Positions 36,619-46,670 are shown, counted from the stretch's first letter. The stretch: DNA of 64,000 bases from Gracilibacillus lacisalsi DSM 19029 (GCF_000377765.1 NZ_KB898666.1:186001-250000); one strand, 5' to 3'. The notes: a model not told the origin generated them from the sequence alone. Numbers and translations: made by a program.

Positions 36619-38028
36619 TCACTCCTTTCGTAACTTAATGGTTACTTTGGTTCCTTTACCAACCTCTGATTGAATAGACACTTCACTTTCTTTATCAAAT
36701 AACTTGAGGCGATCGATTACATTGCGCATGCCAATACCTGTTGAATGACCTTTTCTATTCGTTTCCGTGTTTTCATCTGCTGTTAATAAACGACCAATCG
36801 TTTCCTGATTCATCCCTACTCCGTTATCGGTTATTTCAATCCAGACTTTTTCTTCCTTTTGATAAATGGCAAGGGTTATTTCTGCACCATCTGCCATTTC
36901 CTCAATACCATGCATGAAGGCATTCTCAATAATAGGCTGTAACGTCAGGCAAGGTATTGGGGTTTGTAAACATTCTTCCTCGATAGCTTGATCGAATGTC
37001 ACCCTGTCACCGAACCTCGTTTTTTGTATGAAAAAGTATTCCTTCACGATCTCTACTTCATCTTTCAAATGGGTTTCTCTATCTAAACTACCGATGTTAT
37101 AACGTAACAACGCCGAAACAGACGAGATTAAATCACTGGTTCGTTCTGCTCCCTCAATATACGATGTTTTGGAAATCGTATTTAATGTATTAAATAGAAA
37201 ATGAGGATTAATTTGATTCTGCAAGCTCTTCAATTCCATTTCCTTTAACAATTGAGACATCCGGGCTTTTTCCTTCATTTCCCGAATCGCCTCGACGATA
37301 TTCCATTTCATTTGATTAAACGTTTCTGTTAAAATTTTTAGTTCATCCTTTTGTGGCACAACGACATCTTCTACTGTATAATTTCCCTGCGAAATTTCCT
37401 TGGCAGCACCAGTTAGGCGTTCAATCGCCCTTGTAATGCCATTAGAGAACCATAAGGCAAACAAAATACTAAGGATGATCACTGAAATAAAAATAGCATT
37501 CCCCATATTTTTCGAATATTGAACCCGCTGGTCTTCCAGTTCTATTAAATTTTGATAAACAGTCAGTTCTGAATTAATTAATTCTAAGGTTTTCTCATGA
37601 ATATAAGTTGCACTATTATCTGCTTCATTCAAATAATAGGAATATTGCTCAATATCATCTTGTGCTACACCTTCTGCAGTTAAATCGGTTAATTCTAAAA
37701 AGCTTGTTAATAAATGGATATAGTTTTTCTTATCTATACTTTCTTCAGCAGCTATCTCAAACCGCTCTTGTAATTCGTTTAATTGTTGTTTATCCTCCTC
37801 ATAATATTGGAGGTTTTCATCTGTTGGCTCATGGACATAGATTTGCAGTGATTGATAGGTCTGATCTGTAATATTGGTTATTTCATTTAATAAAAAGTAA
37901 TGATCAGAACGTTCATCATGTAATTCAACAATTCTTTGCGCACTTTGTTCACGAATGAAAAATAAAATAATCACTAATATCAGAATAGCAGCGAAGTATA
38001 TGAGTAGTTTTGTTCTAATCCTAATCAT
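36619..38028 (-). CDS. LytS/YesM-type sensor histidine kinase
   Basis: A 469-residue kinase with a membrane segment at about residues 7-24, an extracellular helical region of about 150 residues, and a second segment near residues 177-197. A HAMP domain follows (AIERLTGAAKEISQGN), then the His_kinase domain with the phospho-acceptor block QNQINPHFLFNTLN, and an HATPase domain (N-box ENAFMHGIEE, G-box DNGVGM). AGAGGA precedes the ATG. The start overlaps the binding-protein gene by 8 nt, indicating coupled synthesis of sensor and kinase. Confidence 0.92.
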   Translation of the reverse strand: MIRIRTKLLIYFAAILILVIILFFIREQSAQRIVELHDERSDHYFLLNEITNITDQTYQSLQIYVHEPTDENLQYYEEDKQQLNELQERFEIAAEESIDKKNYIHLLTSFLELTDLTAEGVAQDDIEQYSYYLNEADNSATYIHEKTLELINSELTVYQNLIELEDQRVQYSKNMGNAIFISVIILSILFALWFSNGITRAIERLTGAAKEISQGNYTVEDVVVPQKDELKILTETFNQMKWNIVEAIREMKEKARMSQLLKEMELKSLQNQINPHFLFNTLNTISKTSYIEGAERTSDLISSVSALLRYNIGSLDRETHLKDEVEIVKEYFFIQKTRFGDRVTFDQAIEEECLQTPIPCLTLQPIIENAFMHGIEEMADGAEITLAIYQKEEKVWIEITDNGVGMNQETIGRLLTADENTETNRKGHSTGIGMRNVIDRLKLFDKESEVSIQSEVGKGTKVTIKLRKE

Positions 38029-38992
38029 CTATATCCTCTTTTCTAACTACAGATGCATTCGTATGGTAAACATCCTGTACTTCTTGATTATTCATCAAGT
38101 CCAGCATTAACTCCACACTGCGATTTCCCATTTCATATGGTTTTTGCCCAATTAATACATCCACTTTTCCCTCTTCCAAGAGTGCAATATTCGCTGGTAA
38201 TACATCGAAGGCAATCATATATAGAGAATCTTCTACTCCCAACGATTCAGCAGCAGCAACCATACCAATCCCATCTAATGCACTTGTTCCATATAACGCG
38301 GTAATATCAGGATAATCACTTAACATATTATGCGTCTTCTCTTCCGCAACTACTCTCGTAATATTTGACTCTTCAACCGCAACAATATCAATACCTGGCT
38401 CTTGTTCGACAACATGTCTAAATCCTTCGACACGTAATTGATGATGAGCGTTTTCAAAACTACCTGTGATGATCCCTACAGTAGCTTCACCACCCGTGTC
38501 TTCAAGCAATGCCTTACCAGCTAGTTTTCCAGCTTCATAATTATCCGTTCCGAAATAAGTCGACCGTTTACTTTCCGGTGCATCAGTATCAATCGTTATA
38601 ACTGGAATCCCCTGATCCACTGCTTGATTAATAACTGGTAAAAATTCATCATTCAACGCTTGTACGATAATGCCGTCCACTTTTGATTTCATCGCAATGT
38701 CGAGAAGCTTCAGTTGTTCTTCTGGATTGGAACGTCTCGGCCCCTCATACTCGATAAACACATCATATTTTTCCTCCATATCTTTTGCCCCTTCACCAAC
38801 TAATCGCCAGTAATCATGATCCATTTCTTCTCCAATTAGAGCAAAATGATAGGTTGGCACCTGTTCTTTCGAAGTCGCATCCGTAATCTTGGATTGGAAT
38901 GCTTTAGATTGTATATAAAAGTATATCGAAAAGCTTACCGCTATCACAAAGCATGAAATAAGGATAATATTCATTAACTTACTATTTCTCAT
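38021..38992 (-). CDS. Membrane-anchored RbsB-like sugar-binding protein, probable sensor subunit
   Basis: A 323-residue type I periplasmic-binding-fold protein with an uncleaved-looking N-terminal membrane segment (IILISCFVIAVSFSIYFYI) and no lipobox cysteine in the right place. The sugar-binding fold is visible at KSKVDGIIVQALND, GIPVITIDTDAPES and GIITGSFENAHH. It is encoded directly upstream of, and overlapping, a LytS-type kinase, with no permease or ATPase beside it. This is the layout of three-component systems such as XylFII-LytS-YesN of clostridia, where the binding protein senses sugar and does not transport it. The ligand is unknown. Confidence 0.85.
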   Translation of the reverse strand: MRNSKLMNIILISCFVIAVSFSIYFYIQSKAFQSKITDATSKEQVPTYHFALIGEEMDHDYWRLVGEGAKDMEEKYDVFIEYEGPRRSNPEEQLKLLDIAMKSKVDGIIVQALNDEFLPVINQAVDQGIPVITIDTDAPESKRSTYFGTDNYEAGKLAGKALLEDTGGEATVGIITGSFENAHHQLRVEGFRHVVEQEPGIDIVAVEESNITRVVAEEKTHNMLSDYPDITALYGTSALDGIGMVAAAESLGVEDSLYMIAFDVLPANIALLEEGKVDVLIGQKPYEMGNRSVELMLDLMNNQEVQDVYHTNASVVRKEDIDD

Positions 38993-39137
38993 GTCACCCT
39001 CCTGTGTTCCAATGATGATACGAATTATAATAGCACACCAAATCTGAAACGAAAACCAACTACATCTAAGTTTAGTCGTCCTAAATATGGGAATCGTACA
39101 TTATGTAAGCACCATACTACGATTGGAGGTTAGATTC

Positions 39138-39464
39138 ATGATTGATCAAAAGTACCAAAAACTACTCGATACTTTACACATTTGCATGACGAAATGTAAC
39201 CATTGTTTTAATGCGTGCTTAAAACAAGAAAATGTCGACATGATGACGAAATGCATTCAACTTGATCGTGAATGTGCTGAGATTTGTAGCTATTTAGAGG
39301 GAGCTATCACAAGAAATTCCCCGTTTATTAAGCAATTAGCTGCTGTTTGTGCAGAAATTTGTCAAACATGTGGAGAGGAATGCAACAGACATCATCACGA
39401 TCATTGCCAAAGATGTGCGGATGCTTGCTTCCATTGTGCAAAAGCTTGTAGAGAAGTTTCCTAA
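39138..39464 (+). CDS. Cysteine-rich four-helix-bundle copper-binding-like protein (DUF326/YhjQ type)
   Basis: A 108-residue protein with about fourteen cysteines in repeated CxxC/CxxxC spacing (CMTKCNHCFNAC, CAEIC, CQTCGEEC, CQRCADACFHCAKAC) and a His patch HHHDH. This is the pattern of small four-helix copper-storage-like proteins. The ATG at 39138 has GGAGG 8 nt upstream; the frame is open 17 codons further but the added part is unlike the family. No copper chaperone, exporter or CsoR gene is adjacent. It is the first of three small plus-strand genes. Confidence 0.85.
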   Translation: MIDQKYQKLLDTLHICMTKCNHCFNACLKQENVDMMTKCIQLDRECAEICSYLEGAITRNSPFIKQLAAVCAEICQTCGEECNRHHHDHCQRCADACFHCAKACREVS

Positions 39465-39488
39465 CCTACCATTGAGAGGAGTGATACT

Positions 39489-39944
39489 ATGCCTTGGGAT
39501 ACAAGCGATTATCCAAGTTCATTGAAAAACTTAGAAACTCCCATCAGGAAAAAAGCGATTGATATCGCCAACGCAATGATCGATGAAGGATATAAGGAAG
39601 GACAGGCTATTCCGATTGCAACCGAACAGGCAAAGGAATGGTATGAAAACGCGTCTGATAAAGAGATTCAACAAGCGAAACAAATGAGTGACGAAGAGCT
39701 TCGAAGTCGTGATCAAGATGCACAAAATAGTAGACCTGAACTATTGGAAAAAGGCGAGCACGTCATTCCGCATGAAAATGGCTGGGCTGTAAAAGTACAA
39801 GACGCCAAACAAGCTTCTTATGTTTTCGACAATAAACAGGAAGCTATCGAGAGAGCAAAGGAGATTGCCGCTAATAAAGGAACCGCTGCTATAATCCATA
39901 AAAAAGACGGTTCCATTCAAGAAAAAGTAACTTTCTCAGAATAA
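39489..39944 (+). CDS. DUF2188-type general stress protein (YdaT-like)
   Basis: A 151-residue protein. Its N-terminus (MPWDTSDYPSSLKNL, then IDIANAMIDEGY) matches the ChaB/YdaT-type start. The C-terminal 50 residues form a DUF2188 domain (WAVKVQDAKQASYVFDNKQEAIERAKEIA). In B. subtilis YdaT is a general stress protein. GAGGAG precedes the ATG. It lies 24 nt after the copper-binding-like gene. Its molecular function is unknown. Confidence 0.82.
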   Translation: MPWDTSDYPSSLKNLETPIRKKAIDIANAMIDEGYKEGQAIPIATEQAKEWYENASDKEIQQAKQMSDEELRSRDQDAQNSRPELLEKGEHVIPHENGWAVKVQDAKQASYVFDNKQEAIERAKEIAANKGTAAIIHKKDGSIQEKVTFSE

Positions 39945-40008
39945 TAGTTTAATCGTTTTAGTATCGGGTATCAGATTAATACAACTTAGAGAAAGGGGTG
40001 GATCATTC

Positions 40009-40128
40009 ATGGCCAACAACCAAGGAAAAAGCGGTGAAGAAAGAACAAATAAAACCAACAAAGAATATGGCCGCCAAGGAAAATATGCAAAAGGCAATCA
40101 GAAAAATAGCGAAAATGATAATAATTAA
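40009..40128 (+). CDS. Small hydrophilic 39-residue protein
   Basis: MANNQGKSGEERTNKTNKEY starts a peptide rich in Asn, Lys, Gly and Gln with no hydrophobic segment, like small stress or spore-associated proteins. An AAAGGGGTG site precedes the ATG at 9 nt, and a strong terminator follows 7 nt after the stop. The frame is too short for most gene finders. I do not recognise a family with confidence. Confidence 0.6.
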   Translation: MANNQGKSGEERTNKTNKEYGRQGKYAKGNQKNSENDNN

Positions 40129-40134
40129 TAGAAG

Positions 40135-40180
40135 AAGGCTGACCAGAGATATCTCACACACTTTGGTCAGCCTTTTCCTT
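40135..40180 (+). terminator. Bidirectional terminator
   Basis: AAGGCTGACCA (40135-40145) pairs perfectly with TGGTCAGCCTT (40164-40174), followed by TTCCTT on the plus strand and CTTCTATT on the minus strand. It ends both the small hydrophilic gene and the opposing deacetylase gene. Confidence 0.85.
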
Positions 40181-40227
40181 GATAGTTAATAATGAATGAA
40201 CTTGAATAGTCGTAACTAGCGGACTTA

Positions 40228-41046
40228 TTATTGCCAGCTCTCTTCCTTTATCAATCCCACTTGTTTACCACCAGGTACTTCTACAATCCGTTCATCAACG
40301 ATTAACCAAACCGATTGAGCTGATGGGTTGTAGACAAACTGGCTATTTGCTGAGAAATGCAATCTCCTAAAAGCCATGATATAATCAATAATTTCCATAT
40401 TGGTTGCATACCAGATATCTTCTTTACCTCCAATAAATTCGGAGAACTGTTCGATTAACTCCCAATTATCATCCTGATCAAATTCATAGCTATGTCCCCA
40501 CACATAAAACATATATAAATATTGTTTTTTATGTAAGGAAACAAACTCTTTCGCCAGTTGTAAAAGATTTTGGTTATGATGACACGTCGGATTCCATTCG
40601 AGAAAATCATCTGGCATATTGAAGTTGCCTGTACTATTTACTGTTCTTGCATATTCAATCCCTAAATAGGGCAATACTTCTTTTATGAAAGAGTTATAAG
40701 AACCATTCGGATAGGATAGCCCTCTTACCGGGTAACCTGCTAGGTCTTCCAGCTTTTTTCGATCTTCCAGTATTTCTTCTATTAGCTGTTCTTTCGGAGA
40801 ACGTTCAATAGTAGGGTGTGTGACTGTATGTGCTGAAACTTCATGTCCCTGATATAAGGACACTATTTCTTCTGCTGGTATTCTGTCTCCTTCTCCTAGT
40901 AAGCCCGAATTCAAGTGAAAAGACCCTTTAAGCCCATAAAGATTAAAGATATCGACTAAACGTCTATCCGCCGCTTTCCCATCATCATAGCTCATCGTTA
41001 ATACTTTGAATTTCCCTTTTGGAAAAGTCATCACCACTTTTGGCAT
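40228..41046 (-). CDS. Polysaccharide deacetylase-family protein
   Basis: A 272-residue NodB-type domain protein. The catalytic Asp and metal Asp are in MSYDDG near residue 20, the metal histidines in EVSAHTVTHPTIE, and the RGLSYPNGSYN motif follows. There is no signal peptide or membrane segment, so it is cytoplasmic, unlike peptidoglycan or chitin deacetylases. Such cytoplasmic members may act on imported acetylated oligosaccharides. The ATG at 41046 is chosen because AAGGAG lies 9 nt upstream; an earlier ATG touches that site. It is monocistronic. Confidence 0.85.
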   Translation of the reverse strand: MPKVVMTFPKGKFKVLTMSYDDGKAADRRLVDIFNLYGLKGSFHLNSGLLGEGDRIPAEEIVSLYQGHEVSAHTVTHPTIERSPKEQLIEEILEDRKKLEDLAGYPVRGLSYPNGSYNSFIKEVLPYLGIEYARTVNSTGNFNMPDDFLEWNPTCHHNQNLLQLAKEFVSLHKKQYLYMFYVWGHSYEFDQDDNWELIEQFSEFIGGKEDIWYATNMEIIDYIMAFRRLHFSANSQFVYNPSAQSVWLIVDERIVEVPGGKQVGLIKEESWQ

Positions 41047-41114
41047 TTGAGTCATCTCCTTTTTAAACCGCTTCCATTTCTATTGTAACGTATGTTAACC
41101 TAAAGATCTGCTAT

Positions 41115-41459
41115 TTAGACCCGATCGAAATGCGTATCTTTAAAACTACTAGAATACTTTAATCCATAGCCCACCATTCGATCCATCCCAATATGTGCTG
41201 TCCAGATTAAACTGATCGCCAATAACAAATCATGAAAAAGGAATCCGATAAATACACCAGCAAGCGAAAGAATATACGTATGAAAAAGGTTATAAATAAC
41301 GGAACCGATCTTGTTATTAATTAGATATCCAAGCATCGCGAGATCTGGAGCTAATAACAATAGTATCAGCAATATCCAGCCAAATGAGAAATAAAAATAT
41401 GCATAAAGACTTAATGCAAAAACTGCCGTTCCTTCTAAATGTAACAATAATTTATTCAC
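41115..41459 (-). CDS. DUF4260 membrane protein
   Basis: A 114-residue protein with three or four membrane segments and the family pieces LEGTAVFALSLYAYF, LLAPDLAMLGYLIN, YNLFHTY and HIGMDRMVGYGLKY. It starts at a GTG (41459-41457) with a GGCGG site 7 nt upstream. The family is widespread and uncharacterised. Monocistronic, with no informative neighbour. Confidence 0.8.
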   Translation of the reverse strand: MNKLLLHLEGTAVFALSLYAYFYFSFGWILLILLLLAPDLAMLGYLINNKIGSVIYNLFHTYILSLAGVFIGFLFHDLLLAISLIWTAHIGMDRMVGYGLKYSSSFKDTHFDRV

Positions 41460-41587
41460 AGGACACCGCCTTCTTTTTATCTTACAACCATTCTACTACA
41501 AATCATGATTAAGAATGATTAAAATTAAGTTAATTTTGCCTTATAATAGTACTAGGTCACTATTTTCTAAACAAAAGGGGAAAACAA

Positions 41588-41974
41588 ATGAACTTTTCGC
41601 TATTACACAATCAGTATTCTGTTATTAAATTAGCACCACAAGAAAGCATTCCAACTCACCTAATGCAAACTGATGAGCTCGTTTCCGTCTCCTATACGAA
41701 AGAGGAATGTTCAATCGTTTGTAATAGTAACATAACGTTTGATGAGAGTATCGTTATCGATCGTGAAGATGGATGGCGTTGTTTAAAAATTGAGGGAGTG
41801 CTTGATTTTGCGCTTACAGGTATATTAGCCAACATAGCGACCACTCTTGCTAATCACGACATTAGCATTTTTGCTCTATCTACGTTCAATACAGATTATA
41901 TTTTAATAAAGGAAGAAAAGCTGGAAAAGGCAACAGCAGTGCTAACTGAGGCTGGACATCACGTGAGTAATTAA
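41588..41974 (+). CDS. ACT-domain protein (COG3603 type)
   Basis: A 128-residue stand-alone protein with two ACT-like halves; the second is clear as LDFALTGILANIATTLANHDISIFALS, split here as LDFALTGILANI and then TTLANHDISIFALS. The N-terminal LLHNQYSVIKLAP is typical of this family, related to CASTOR-type amino-acid sensors. AAGGGGAA precedes the ATG. Probably binds an amino acid; the regulated partner is unknown. Confidence 0.85.
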   Translation: MNFSLLHNQYSVIKLAPQESIPTHLMQTDELVSVSYTKEECSIVCNSNITFDESIVIDREDGWRCLKIEGVLDFALTGILANIATTLANHDISIFALSTFNTDYILIKEEKLEKATAVLTEAGHHVSN

Positions 41975-42035
41975 TTGATTGATAAAAGCATGGCTTGTCT
42001 ATTAATGGTAAAAATATATAACCCATGCATATATA

Positions 42036-42097
42036 ACCGGGAAACCTGTCTAGAAAAATGATAAGTTTTCCCGGTAAAAATATCATTACCGGGAAAT
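42036..42097. repeat. Three alternating ACCGGGAAA motifs able to form two competing hairpins
   Basis: ACCGGGAAAC (42036-42045), GTTTTCCCGGT (42065-42075) and TTACCGGGAAA (about 42086-42096) alternate in orientation. The middle copy can pair with either neighbour. They lie in the gap between two converging genes, so they could be a terminator for either strand; T-runs are modest. Confidence 0.5.
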
Positions 42098-42199
42098 CCA
42101 TCCAATAGAATGAGAGGTATTGCTGGTAATAACGATTTATGAATTCGGCTAGTTGCTTGAAACCGATAAATGTATGCACTTTATACTTTGCGAGCTAAC

Positions 42200-42233
42200 C
42201 AAAAAGAAGAAGAGGTGCTAGCCCCTTCTTCTT
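42200..42233 (-). terminator. Terminator of the 6-phospho-beta-glucosidase gene
   Basis: On the minus strand AAGAAGAAGGGG pairs with CCTCTTCTTCTT (42204-42233, one mismatch) and TTT follows. It lies 17 nt past the stop. Confidence 0.75.
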
Positions 42234-42249
42234 AACAAGCTATATTTTT

Positions 42250-43716
<1,467 letters not shown>

Positions 43717-43724
43717 CTATTTGC

Positions 43725-43823
43725 ATTATAGTTTGGATTATAAGCAAGGTAAATATGATTCCATCTTTCTGTTGTATATAACAACTTTCGTGACATGTTT
43801 CACTAATGTAACAACCTGTAACA
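43725..43823. promoter_or_regulatory. Divergent promoter region of the GH1 gene and its RpiR regulator
   Basis: On the minus strand, TTTACC (43753-43748) and TATAAT (43730-43725) are 17 nt apart, a good GH1 promoter. Upstream of it lie GTTGT-ATATA-ACAAC (43771-43785) and two direct TGTAACA repeats 10 bp apart (43807-43813, 43817-43823), one helical turn. These are candidate RpiR sites. Confidence 0.5.
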
Positions 43824-43883
43824 CTTTCTATGATTATGCTAAAATAAGGGAAAGACTATTTATGAAGAAGGGATTCTACCTCC

Positions 43884-44603
43884 ATGTTTACCCATGAAAT
43901 AATTGCTTCCTTTAATGAATTGGAATTAACGTTGTATAACTATATATCCAAAAACAGTGAAAAAGTAGCTTATATGAGAATTCGTGAATTAGCGGATGAA
44001 ACACATGTATCAACAGCAACGATTTTACGCTTCTGTCGTAAAATACATTGTGATGGCTTTTCTGAGTTTAAGGTGAAACTAAAAATGCACTTAGAAGAAA
44101 ATAAACGGACAGTTATTAAAAGTTCTCAGCATTCCATTACAGAATTCTTCGAACGGACACTAACCGGTGATCTAGAGAAACAGATGGATAAAGCAGCCAA
44201 ATTAATAACAAAAGCTGACAGTGTGATTTTCACCGGGATCGGCAGCTCCGGTATTCTAGCAGAATATGGAGCTAGATATTTTTCTAGCATGGGGAAATTT
44301 TCAGTCTATATCAAAGATCCTCATTATCCGATTCATGCTAAATTTCGCTATAACAGTGTAACCATTGTACTCTCGGTGTCGGGAGAAAACCCTTTTACCG
44401 TAACTCAAGTTAATCAGCTCAAACAGGAAGGCAGTCAGATTATTAGCATAACGAATCATAAATTATCTACAATAGCAAAGATATCAGATGTAAACCTTGC
44501 GTATTATGTTACAGAAGAATGGTTCCAAGATTCCAATGTCACCACACAAGTGCCTGTTGTTTATATTTTGGAATCTATGGCACGGAGAATAAAGAAGCCA
44601 TAA
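43884..44603 (+). CDS. RpiR/MurR-family transcriptional regulator
   Basis: A 239-residue regulator with an N-terminal helix-turn-helix (IRELADETHVSTATILRFCRK, here residues 38-57 region) and a C-terminal SIS sugar-phosphate-binding domain (FTGIGSSGILAEYGARYF, SVSGENPFTVTQVNQLK, ISITNH). The effector is probably a phosphorylated sugar, fitting the divergent 6-phospho-beta-glucosidase gene. AAGAAGGG precedes the ATG. Its 3' end overlaps the opposing ydjM-like gene by 29 nt. Confidence 0.9.
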   Translation: MFTHEIIASFNELELTLYNYISKNSEKVAYMRIRELADETHVSTATILRFCRKIHCDGFSEFKVKLKMHLEENKRTVIKSSQHSITEFFERTLTGDLEKQMDKAAKLITKADSVIFTGIGSSGILAEYGARYFSSMGKFSVYIKDPHYPIHAKFRYNSVTIVLSVSGENPFTVTQVNQLKQEGSQIISITNHKLSTIAKISDVNLAYYVTEEWFQDSNVTTQVPVVYILESMARRIKKP

Positions 44604-45069
44604 GGACAATGTCTTTTCCAAAGTAAATAGTCAGCAAAGTCAGCCCTAATAACACAAGAGTTTCTACTGTACCACCGGTTTTTGTTGTGAATGGAAATCT
44701 TACAGTAATGTTTACTGGATAAAGTAATTTTATTCCTTGCTTTGTCATAGAATCTAATAGGAAGTGGCTGATCATTCCAATAATGACACCTATAATGAAT
44801 GATCTATTACTAGTTATTAGTGATAATACAAATCCAACTAACAGTAAAAATAATAGACTATGCGTAAAAGTACGATGACCAAATAACGTATTAATCAATT
44901 TAGACAGGAGTGGAAATTTTCGGCCAATTTTACTTCCTCCATGACATATGTCTGGTATTAATCCCCCTATAGCTCCTGCAAATATAAACCATGCAGGATC
45001 ATAATCTGTAAAAGTGGCCATCACAGTAGTTGCTGCGATCCCACCCATAATATGTGTTTTTCCTGTCAT
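44575..45069 (-). CDS. YdjM-family membrane-bound metal-dependent hydrolase
   Basis: A 164-residue protein of the YdjM family, starting MTGKTHIMGGIAATTV. The conserved polar residues are in GGLIPDICHGGSKIGRKFP and FGHRTFTHSLLF, with further membrane segments and ISHFLLDSMTKQGIKLLYP later. The ATG at 45069 is chosen since AAAGGAG precedes it; the frame is open 17 codons more. In E. coli the ydjM gene is LexA-controlled, and a LexA-like box lies over the promoter here too. Its reaction is not established. Confidence 0.88.
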   Translation of the reverse strand: MTGKTHIMGGIAATTVMATFTDYDPAWFIFAGAIGGLIPDICHGGSKIGRKFPLLSKLINTLFGHRTFTHSLLFLLLVGFVLSLITSNRSFIIGVIIGMISHFLLDSMTKQGIKLLYPVNITVRFPFTTKTGGTVETLVLLGLTLLTIYFGKDIVLMASLFSVP

Positions 45070-45122
45070 AATATTATATCTCCTTTTCGTGTTGCGGATA
45101 AAATTATGTAATGAAGGCATTT

Positions 45123-45164
45123 ATCATACCATATCGATTCTGTTCTATCAAGAATATATGTTCG
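45123..45164 (-). promoter_or_regulatory. Promoter of the YdjM-like gene with a LexA-like box
   Basis: Minus strand: TTGATA (45151-45146) and TATGAT (45128-45123), 17-nt spacer with TG before the -10. CGAACATATATTCT (45164-45151) touches the -35 and matches the LexA consensus CGAACRNRYGTTYC at 12 of 14 positions. Confidence 0.45.
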
Positions 45165-45213
45165 CTATTCGTTTAAAATCTTTAGTAGTTTAATCATTTT
45201 AGGGAGGATAGTC

Positions 45214-46164
45214 ATGACATTCATTGTATTTTTTCTGGCAGCTATCATAGTAATTTTCGCTGCCATTCAATTAAATAAATATGGAGACGTCATTAATCAA
45301 AAATCAACATTAAGTGGGGCCATGATAGGGACCTTTCTAATTGGTGGAGCAACAAGTTTGCCTGAATTAACAACTAGTTTAACTGCAGTCTATATTGACA
45401 ATCCCGATATTGCCGTTGGAAATATGTTAGGTAGCAATGTGTTTAACATTTTGATTTTAATGGTATTTGATCTTATTTACCGAAAAAAACGAGTATTTAA
45501 TAGAGTAGAACAAAGCACACATCTCCCGGTTGCAAAAGCCGGATTTGTAATGACCGCCTTATTAGTCATTGCCATTCTTTGGGACAACTCTCCTAGCTTT
45601 TTTCATATTGGTTTCGAGATGTATCTACTGATTATTCTTTATTTATTTGTTGTGAAGAAACTCGATCATGAGGAAGAAGATATTGAAGTAACATCTGATT
45701 TAACATTAAAACAAGGAGTCATTCGTTTTATCTTAGCTGCGATTACCGTCTTTCTTGCTGGTAGTACTTTAACTATTTCCGGCGACGAAATTGCTGATCA
45801 AACAGGAATGAACTCCAGTTTTGTCGGAAGCTTCTTAATTGCTGCGGCAACCTCTTTACCTGAATTAGTCACTGTACTTGCAGCATTTCAGATGGCTAAA
45901 TACTCTCTTGCTATTGGTGCTATTTTAGGTAGTAACCTATATAATCTGCAACTACTGGTGATTACAGACATCTTCCATCAGAAAGGTGCGATTTTAAATA
46001 TGACAAGCCTATCAAATGTAATGACAGCTTTACTTGGACTGATGATGATCTTCTTAACTATCTATGCATTACAGCGACCAATAGTCAAAAATGTAATCAT
46101 CTATGCATTACCATCATTAACAACTATTGTTCTATATTTTATCGCTACCTACATCATGTTTTAA
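45214..46164 (+). CDS. Ca2+/cation antiporter (YrbG-type CaCA exchanger)
   Basis: A 316-residue exchanger with about ten membrane segments and the two inverted alpha repeats of the CaCA superfamily: GGATSLPELTTSL with GNMLGSNVFNI in the first half and AAATSLPELVTVL with GAILGSNLYNL in the second. GGGAGG precedes the ATG. It exchanges Na+ or H+ for Ca2+ or a similar ion. Monocistronic; its end overlaps the opposing DUF1801 gene by 4 nt. Confidence 0.9.
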   Translation: MTFIVFFLAAIIVIFAAIQLNKYGDVINQKSTLSGAMIGTFLIGGATSLPELTTSLTAVYIDNPDIAVGNMLGSNVFNILILMVFDLIYRKKRVFNRVEQSTHLPVAKAGFVMTALLVIAILWDNSPSFFHIGFEMYLLIILYLFVVKKLDHEEEDIEVTSDLTLKQGVIRFILAAITVFLAGSTLTISGDEIADQTGMNSSFVGSFLIAAATSLPELVTVLAAFQMAKYSLAIGAILGSNLYNLQLLVITDIFHQKGAILNMTSLSNVMTALLGLMMIFLTIYALQRPIVKNVIIYALPSLTTIVLYFIATYIMF

Positions 46165-46607
46165 TCTGTCCTACTTTTATACATCTCGATCCATTCATCC
46201 ACTGTTATTTTGGTGGATAGTTCACCAAGCAACTCGAAAGGAACTTTTTTAGGATTTGTAAATCGAATACAGCTTTTACCCATATTTAATTTAGTAGACA
46301 TGTGATTAGGATATTCCTGGTGAAACCAGTCAAGCAATTCCTCATCAGCATAGATGCCCATATGATAGACAGCCAGATGTTTCTTTTGTGCTGCAATACT
46401 TATAAAAGGGAGTGGTGTACCTTCCTGGACATGGTATCCTTTAGGAAATGTTGCCAACGGAACAACGAATGAAGGCATGCCATATTGCATTTCAAGTGCA
46501 AAACCATCTGGAATATTCTCATCAATCACATGATAAAGTCTAGTAAACGGTTCGTGCCATTTTTCTTCTTTATCTTCTAAATATGTTTGAATGATAGTTT
46601 CCGACAT
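46161..46607 (-). CDS. DUF1801-domain protein (YdhG-like)
   Basis: A 148-residue protein with the DUF1801 fold; visible pieces are FALEMQYGMPSFVV, KHLAVYHMGIYADE and MGKSCIRFTNPKKVPFELL. Related Bacillus proteins such as Fra/YdhG have been linked to iron handling, but this is not general. The ATG at 46607 with GGAGGAG 6 nt upstream is preferred over the TTG one codon earlier. Confidence 0.82.
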   Translation of the reverse strand: MSETIIQTYLEDKEEKWHEPFTRLYHVIDENIPDGFALEMQYGMPSFVVPLATFPKGYHVQEGTPLPFISIAAQKKHLAVYHMGIYADEELLDWFHQEYPNHMSTKLNMGKSCIRFTNPKKVPFELLGELSTKITVDEWIEMYKSRTD

Positions 46608-46670
46608 CAATACTCCTCCTCATTTTTCTTTCTATTATAGCACAGACCCAATATGCTTCTTCTATTATTC

